In this document: piece after piece, positions 56,948 through 64,000 of the stretch | How positions within the stretch are numbered: the stretch's first letter is position 1 | Layout: each line of letters begins with the position of its first letter | Assembly (NCBI GenBank): GCA_037833965.1 | Contig: AP031353.1 | Coordinates: 17,300,501-17,364,500 of the forward strand | Source of the DNA: Marchantia polymorpha subsp. ruderalis | Lineage: Eukaryota; Streptophyta; Marchantiopsida; Marchantiales; Marchantiaceae | DNA: 64,000 nt | Direction: 5' to 3' | The notes under the pieces: model-generated | Databases searched by the model: none | What the model saw: the letters and a program-made list of their open reading frames with translations, nothing else | What the model was told of the DNA's origin: nothing | Position numbers and translations under genes: made by a program

Positions 56948-59821
56948 TCATAGACATCCAAGAATATCCAGCGTATACAGAAAGCAGTAGCAATTATCAT
57001 CACGATCTACATGATCACGACGAAATGGTTTCCTATGAAAGTCTCCCGAACTGGTTGGAAGCTTAAGTTGACAATACATTAAGAGATGCGTCGTCCTTTT
57101 TTCGAGAGAAGTCACATCCAAACATGATCTTAACCCTGCCTTGAGAGTATCCAAATTTTCTTTGTCCCCTCCTATTTCCTCCCTCACCTTCTCGTTGCGA
57201 AGTAAATCTGCGCATACAGAAGATGCATAATACCTGACTTCGCTATTATCCCGCCCTTGGATTAGGCCTATCAAGTCTTTTATGGAATCTATAACAGTTA
57301 CTCTTCTCATCAATAGGTTGGATTGTGATTTGGCTATGTCGTGTAATGACTTGAGAATGGAGAGCTGCAACTGTACAGGGTTATCTTCGGTCACTTCGAG
57401 CACTCTCACCATGTTTTCCAGAACTCCCGGACATTTGGCAATTAGCAAAACATTGGCCCCACCTGCTGTAATCCCTTCGAAGATGGTGGCTACTTTGACG
57501 CGATGTACCATCTCCCCCTCATTCCGCTCTCTCCTCTCTCCGCTCTCTGCACTTCTGTTCCCCAAAAGTAATATGGCCAAGGTCTTGAGAGGTTGTTCCT
57601 GCTTTGCTAAGTCTTGGTAGTACTCAGGAACATTCGCCAAGGCATGGGCAGCGGAATATTGAAGGTTGGGAATTTGCTTCTCCTCCAGCATGCGCACAAG
57701 TACTTTACATGCTTTCTCGCGTTCGAGCTTGCTGTCCTTGTTTTCTCTACGCAAGTCGGTCGCGAAAGCCAGCGTCGTGGCTGCTTTGACTCTCACGTCT
57801 ACATGCTCCTGGCTGCCCATCAGGAAGACCAACTGGTCGAGAGCTCCTTCACTTCGACCTATAGCCTCCGCCGATGGGCCGTCGCGTGCGAGAACGTGCA
57901 AAGCGTACAGCGCGGCCTTGAGAACATCTCCCACTTTCATGTGCAGCAGCTTCAGCAGCCTCTCCAACGCCTCTGGATATAGGCCGATCTGGGCCCTCAA
58001 TTTCTTCTCGCGTGCCAGATGATACATAATATATGCCGTAGTGGCACGGATCCGGCCATCGGCATCCCATCCCTTATCCCGCCCTTCTTCCCTGAAGAGG
58101 CGGACGAGGTCTTCGAGGAATCCTGGTGAATCAACAAGTTGAGTTTTGAATTCTATAGGGGCGTTCTTCAATCGTTCCTTCAGATCTACGAGCGAGGCCA
58201 GGTCTAAACTGGGCAACTTATTCAAGGAGGCTTCTCTCAAGAGTTTCAATCTGGCGACTGCGTCCTGAACGTGATCGGCGATTAGAAGCTGAATCTTCTC
58301 ATTTTGGCAAGCCTGAATCTGGCTCAGGAGATCAATGTAACTGTTGCTGGTTTTGCTAGTCGGTTTGCACACTGAGAAGTGGTCAGCGTCCGCTGTCATG
58401 CAACTGTCACAATCGCCGCCTCTCCAAGATGCTTCCGGCACCAGCACGTCGTATATTCCCACGAGATCCTACATCAAGGAGAATCGTGTGCGTCAATGAG
58501 AGGCCCACCATCATTTTCTCAATTCGAAAGTAATCAGAACACGAAAAGAAAGACATTCATCGAGCGACCAGTTCAAAGTTAGAACACTGTCTGAGACCAA
58601 CACAGGCAACGAACGAGGTGATACATGAACCATTGGCGATGAATCCTCCTTCCTAGCGTCGACCAACTTTGCAGATCCACATACATTTACTCACGTGATC
58701 GGGGCCGAACAAGAAGATCAGAATGTTTAATCTATTGCGATCATGGCCTAAGCTCTTTTGCGTTGGATTTAAATAGTAGAGACTCGAGGTAAACGGAGAA
58801 TATGGTCCTCATAGTTACCAGCATTGAAGTCAGCAATGCTTGCACGATCCAACTTTACTCTTAATCTTTCGGAGCCCTGATTAGCATACGAGCCTCTACA
58901 AAACATAACTTATGTTTCATTGGGCGGGGAGCACCAGAAACGCACAGAGACATAGCGAGGGAAAGAAGAAAGGGGATGTTCTAAGTCAACTCCTGGCAGT
59001 AGAGAAACTTTTGCATTTGACGTGCATGCAATTTAAAATGGCCATGCATGTCATCCGAAAGCAATTTCGATACCGGGAAAAGAACATACCCACTTAGTCA
59101 TAGAACTTTCTCCAATTGTAGCCTTCCGCCATTCCCTGTGCAAGCTAGATAACTGCCTGAACTCATGCTGTATCCGTGAGAGGTACGTGTTCAGAGTTCT
59201 GGCATTTTCCCATATTGAACTCCGGAGGCTAGTAAGGCTTAGGGGGCCATCCGAATCTCCTTTCACGCGAAGTGTCATGCCAGAATGAGGCGTTGAGTAG
59301 TAGTAAATCAGGATGATGTTGTCCAGGAACTGCTTGACCCTTCCTTTGTCGTGTACGCCACTTCCGGACCCCACAAATTGGTGAGCTTTTAGCAGAAGTT
59401 CCTTGATAACGATTCCTCCAAGAGAATGACCAACCAAGACCACGGGTTTTGACCACATCTCGTACTCCTTTGCATGCAAGAATATGCTGGCTAACAAGTT
59501 TTCTCCTATTGTGTAGTAATCTTGTCTCCCGTTTGTCGATGTAACCTTCAGGCTAAGATCGTAAGTGGCAGAAAATATCCGGGCACCTGCCACGTCTTCC
59601 GCCAGCCAAGATGTTGGCCACAGAACTTCGGCACCGCTATCACCTTGAGAGATCGAAACCCAATCGCGCAGATACATTTCGGTTTTTTCCTCTCCATCAT
59701 TACAGGGCCCGTGGAAAAAGATGATGGACATGGCGAAGTCAGCTATCTCATTGAGGACGTACAGGTTTTCATTGAGCCGCCTCTCTCGTGGAGGTTGGCA
59801 CCGTGACTTCTCTGCGAGCAT
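56948..59821 (-). CDS. gene B: SERAC1-like alpha/beta-hydrolase fused to armadillo repeats
   Basis: Coding exons 59,821-59,090 and 58,468-56,948 join in phase 0 through a 621-bp intron (donor GTATGT, acceptor GATGTAG) to give 750 residues. It is a tandem paralogue of gene A with the same catalytic motifs (IIFFHG, GHSLGG, STPHSG, ADADHFSVCKP) and armadillo repeats. It uses a start codon four codons further upstream: ACC-ATG here, where gene A has ACC-ATA, while the gene A start is AAG here. Differences cluster in the repeat region, for example AIGRSEGALDQLVFLMGSQEHVDV against AICRKPGALDQLIILIDSLKDADV, and at the C-terminus, whereas about 115 residues before that are identical. An acceptor (TTTGTTTCAG) at 59,826 lies just upstream of the ATG, implying a leader exon. 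Confidence 0.85.
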
Positions 59822-62470
59822 GGTTCTGAAACAAAAAAATTTAAGACAGCGATCATGAGTCGATCGGAGGAACACAAAACCTTCTTTTGCTCCAAATTAA
59901 CGACCAGGAGCAAGCGGAAAGTCAGCTGGTGTCAGCAAGTTCAACCTCACGCGGCAGTGTTTGCAATAAACCTCAAATCTTCTCTCTGCACTAGCTATAT
60001 AACAACAATACTGCTACAAACATCGCCAACTACGTCGAGAATCCGATCAAAAGTTAGCAGAGGAGCCATATGCTCCATCAAGAGTACAGACAGGATCCTT
60101 GCAACTCATCCAGCAGCGACAACTTACTCCGATTTGACTTGATTTAGACTTACAAGCTACGAAAGATATCATTCCAACGAACCACGCCGGGAGTCTACTG
60201 TGAAGGGGATTGCACTCGGAGCCTCTGTACCTTTTCTTGTGAAGAGAACCAGAAGTGGACCTCGTTCGTCTTTGCGAGCAGAATCGTTCAGCTGCACTCG
60301 GAGAGTGACCTTCTGGAGTTCGCATTCACAAAGACATGTTAGTTCCTTCTGTCTACTGAAATGCTAGACAATAAAAATCTTTCACATCTGAACGACGAAA
60401 GAAATTCTCGATTCATGAGTCCAAACTGACAGACGATATCACAGTTAATACGATTAAAGCCGATTCTTGCTCTTGGACTGAATTTCTGATCATAGAATGT
60501 AACTTCTCATCTGCATGGTCCAAATGCGGACATATGTTTTCGCCTCTCGTCCTTGACTGAGAATTCGAAAAGGAAGTGAATGATCAACAGAAAGAAGAAA
60601 CGATAAGTCAAGTTCATCAGTTAGCTGCAATCCTCCAGGCATGGAAATAGAGATGTCACCAACGGAAGAAAATTTGCGAGAAATCCATATACTTCTCTCT
60701 TTACTTACGAATAAGACTACTATCTGGTTCGATTAGACATAACAACCGACCACCATGGTCAATCTGAGACACCAAAGCTATAATGCTCAATCCATTTTAT
60801 ATAAGTAGGCCCTAATCTGCTCTTTAGAAACAATGACAACTGCACACAACTGTCCTTACATGAGCTTTGGATACAGCTGTAAAATTCCTGGTGGAAGTAA
60901 AACTGTAAAAAAAGAAGTAGCACTTTTCTCAGATTCTGTTAATGCAGGAGACCGTATGTCTCTCGTGTCCAGCAGAGGTTTACATTCACTTTACTGTAGG
61001 TACAGTCTTACGAGATTTACATGCTTGATTGACATGATTACGAGTACTTGAAATCGTCCATTTTAGTTGATTATCACATTTCCAATGAATCATCGTTGGT
61101 AGTGTGCACCTAGGATAGATATATTTATACCACGGCGGTCATGAGCTGCCCGTCAGCTTTCCATTTCTTTTGTGCTCTGATACTAGTTGATGCGTTTTTG
61201 GCACAGGTTACATGGTTCGGAGTCCATCCTTTCCAGAGTTATATGAAATTTGCTGGACTTGTACTCGGAGTGACGTCCTAACTTGCTGATCACTATTTTT
61301 CCGATTTTCTCTCTTTGAACACTTTCATAGTATTATGGCATTTGAGTAAGGATTTTAAGGATTCACGGGAGCTACCTTAACTACCATGAGTCTCACCATT
61401 ATAATATTGACATGACGTGATTTGGGTGAAGAATCTGTAGGAGCTCCAACAGATACAGAGATTCATCGAGCGGATATCGCCCACTGTCAAATGTACAACT
61501 AGTCGTCGGAATCTAATCACAACGCTACGGGTTGAGAGCTCTACAGCGAGGTTCTCTTCTGATTTCACCTTTTCAACCATTTCAAGGGGCACACAACAAG
61601 GAGCCGCAATATGCGAGAATACCTTCTATAGTTTGACCAACTAGACTAGACGGGTAATGTGATCTAGCTCACGTTTCTTATGTGAATGAAAACAATTGAG
61701 TACCCAAGTATGTGTTGTAAGTATTGAAGAATCTGCTGACAAGTAAACTATCTTGTTTCATACGCCGTTTAGGATGTCTTGAGAATACATGTTGTGACAT
61801 GCACAGCTCAACCCTGGTGTAAACATGGACATGGAAACGAATAGGTGATACATGTACAAGTTCAACACAAGATACTACGTGTCTTTAGCGTTGAAGTTCA
61901 AAGCATTTAAATAAATGCGCGATATGACTCACTTGACCCAAACTGATAAACTGATGGGAACTATACTCCATCTGACCCTGCAAGATTTTGTTATTTACTT
62001 TGGTAGATTTGGGCATATATTTTTTTAAGAGATACTTAGTAACAATCCTTATCACAACTCTTCTACACCTTATTCTGTTGTGGAAGTTGGAGGCGTGTCC
62101 AACTTCCATACAAATTCATTTATGTTTATCCTAATATTCTTACGTCTTATACAAATTAACTCTAATGCACATGCATATCCACTTCATCTTTGAGCCAAGT
62201 CTTTATATATCTTTTGTTGCTTGCATATCTTTTGTTGCTTGCTAAAAGGTTCATTCCTGAGATCAATCACTCCTATTAGAGTCTGCGTCTTCCCATTAAG
62301 AAAAAAATAATGCTTGACTTATCTGCTATGTTATTTAATCTTGCAGGTCTTCCTACGCTTATTTCATGAAACTGACATTTCAAAACCCGCAAATGGCTAT
62401 ATCGTCAATATTCTACACCTCCATGATTTTCATTCTGCTAAAAATTTGTGCATATTCTAGAACATGACAA
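59822..62470. other. upstream region of gene B, duplicate of 51,306-54,260
   Basis: Leader and first intron of gene B followed by sequence conserved with unit 1. It carries short indels relative to unit 1, including loss of about 160 bp near 60,233 and about 75 bp near 61,950. No separate gene is supported. Confidence 0.5.
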
Positions 62471-63149
62471 ATTTGTAGTCTCATGTCATTAGTCAACACC
62501 CATAGCTTATTAAATTTTCAGAAAAATATATTATCTTACCAAAATAGGTTCTTTATTTGTTGTTAGCGGTTTATCCACTTCAGATGTTTGATGTTTTCAT
62601 GGTTGTCGTCCATGCCAAATCAGATATTTGAATTTGATTATAATTGGAGCACTTTTCCTTGTTGTAATCTAATTTTCATGTTTTAATATAATACATCCTT
62701 TGAATTCTTAGTGGTATACTTTTTCTATCGTGATCCAAATGTGATTCATTCATCCCTAACATCCTTTGTGTCTAGCATCTTTCTGAGTCTAGAAATTTTT
62801 TTTTACTTTTCTATCTCAAAATTCTCTTTACTGCTCTAAGCAAACACAAATCTAGACGTATAGAATATATTATATATTCAATATCAAGTTTAAATCGACA
62901 ATAAGATTTAGCTTAACAATTCTCACCAAATATCATGTCATAGTAAGAAAGGCTGTCATAAAAAGATTCAATTTTGTATATTTCCAACCACTATGTATAA
63001 AGCAAAGTTTTATTTTAATAAATATTTACAAAATTTTGGCAAAAAAGTAAGAAAAATCTGATACTGGAAAAAATTAAATAGCTAGAATTAAAAAGCAATA
63101 GCATAATTACACATATCAACATCTGATTGTAATGATTTTCAAGATTTCC
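62471..63149. other. AT-rich spacer
   Basis: Sequence present only in unit 2, AT-rich, without recognisable genes or repeats. Confidence 0.5.
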
Positions 63150-63414
63150 CTTTGTCAATCGGTACTAAGAGATGAACGAACGAGATTACGAATTGTGCTC
63201 TTCTCGTCTCAATTTTGCTACTATAAACCTCATGAATCAGGAGTCATCAAGACTTCTTTCAACTTAGAGACATGTGTGAGTTAGTTCTTGGTGTGACTTT
63301 ACCCAAAAGGTATCCAAAAACTGTAGAGGAAGCATAAATCCTTGCGGTCGAGGGTGAGATCGAGCGCATCGTGGAGTAACTTCAGTGCCGGACTCTGAAG
63401 TTAGGAAGGGAGTC
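63150..63414 (+). pseudogene. module R, copy 3: truncated by an E insertion
   Basis: Begins TTTGTCAATCGGTACTAAGAGATGAACGA, matching module R, and continues to GGGAGTCT, where the third E starts. It has lost several pieces present in copies 1 and 2, for example around 63,300 and 63,360. Confidence 0.6.
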
Positions 63415-64000
63415 TTGTGGTACCCCACTTTTGGCAATTTTGAGGAAATTAAAACATTTTTGGAAAACTGTACCCTGGCAGCATTGTAAATAGCCTTCGG
63501 TACATCAAAACAGAGTGAATCCGGAAGATCGCGGGGATTCTCGAGGGATCTTGTAGAATCTGGGAGTTGGGGTGCCGCAGTAAGCACAGGCACCACCCTC
63601 CCTGCGCGCTCTGCAGTTAGGATCTCTACGGCGCAAGGCGCAAAACCCGCCTTCGGAGGTTGCGTCCGCGGCTGTAGGGAAACCCCCGTAATTAGGTCAA
63701 CCCTCGGGCGCCTTGACCAAGTTAGGATCCCGTTGGAAAGAGCTCGACGCACTGATTCCAACGAGCCCAAGAACGCTTGGAACGGACGAGGACTTAGGGA
63801 GTTATCGCTACTGGAAGAAACGGAGGCGGTCGCCTACGGCGGAAGTAGTTCGCCACCGGCGCGAATTCCGCCTACGCGGAAGGGGGATTCAAGTTTTGTC
63901 CTATGCGCGGACGAAGGCGTTCGCCTGTGCACAGGCGAAGTAGGGTTAGGGAAGGCGCGAAGTCCGCCTACGCACAGGCGTTTGCCTGTGCACAGGCACT
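63415..64000 (+). mobile_element. third E element, cut by the window end
   Basis: Starts TGTGGTACCCCACTTTTGG exactly like the inner E, and the first 586 bp match 5,345-5,930 closely, including the palindrome cluster. The preceding AGTCT (63,410-63,414) is the predicted left copy of the target duplication. The paralogous site without insertion is at 54,734-54,738. The ORF would start about 660 bp beyond the window. Confidence 0.85.

Larger units (their letters stand above)
47640..63414. repeat. tandem duplication containing the two hydrolase-armadillo genes
   Basis: Sequence at about 48,440-54,250 corresponds to about 56,940-62,460 at high similarity, with offsets of about 8,500 bp at the gene, 8,330 bp at 53,044/61,377 and 8,180 bp at 53,707/61,885, showing small deletions between units. 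Module R lies at the edges (47,640, 54,410, 63,150). Unit 2 contains 55,087-56,200, which has no counterpart in unit 1. Confidence 0.85.

Noticed and set aside
1-64000. tRNA, rRNA or other standard RNA genes
   Set aside because: I looked for T-loop and anticodon-arm patterns by eye and found no convincing candidate; a tRNAscan or Infernal run would be needed to exclude them.

Overview
The window looks like nuclear DNA of a land plant, most likely a bryophyte and probably a Marchantia-like liverwort. It has a gene with ten GT..AG introns, AT-rich spacers dense with decayed LTR retrotransposons, a plant-type TPR-DnaJ co-chaperone, and tandem genes that join an alpha/beta-hydrolase to armadillo repeats. 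The species is inferred from family resemblance, not proven.

Layout. 1-3.6 kb: spacer with no supported gene. 3.6-20.6 kb: a decayed minus-strand Ty3/gypsy-type element. Its pol remnants read, in order, aspartic protease, a cytosine-C5 DNA methyltransferase-like domain, reverse transcriptase, RNase H, integrase and a PHD finger. Its integrase is split at 5,095/15,922 by a second kind of element that I call E here: about 5.4 kb, TG..CA ends, short imperfect terminal inverted repeats, 5-bp target duplications, no recognisable LTR, and one ORF of about 1,050 codons. A younger E (plus strand, 5,345-10,746) sits inside the older E (minus strand, 5,096-15,921), making a huge inverted repeat. A third E starts at 63,415 and leaves the window. 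E copies carry many short GC-rich palindromes, some inside the ORF.

20.6-28.8 kb: LTR remnants, a degenerate minisatellite and small perfect hairpins. 29.6-39.1 kb: an intact 11-exon gene for a predicted 1,809-residue TPR and J-domain protein with a very long disordered N-terminus. 39.1-47 kb: spacer, LTR remnants and a second, plus-strand, broken Ty3/gypsy element (zinc knuckle, protease, reverse transcriptase, RNase H end).

47.6-63.4 kb: tandem duplication of about 8.5 kb. Each unit holds one minus-strand two-exon gene (48,444-51,305 and 56,948-59,821) encoding a SERAC1-like serine hydrolase fused to armadillo repeats. The two genes share a nucleotide-identical tract next to diverged repeats, which suggests gene conversion plus local diversification. 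A fragment of an unidentified gene (module R) appears three times at the unit edges, and the third E is inserted in the third copy.

The most notable items are the methyltransferase and PHD finger inside a retrotransposon pol region, the E family with its nested insertion and palindromes, and the hydrolase-armadillo tandem pair.
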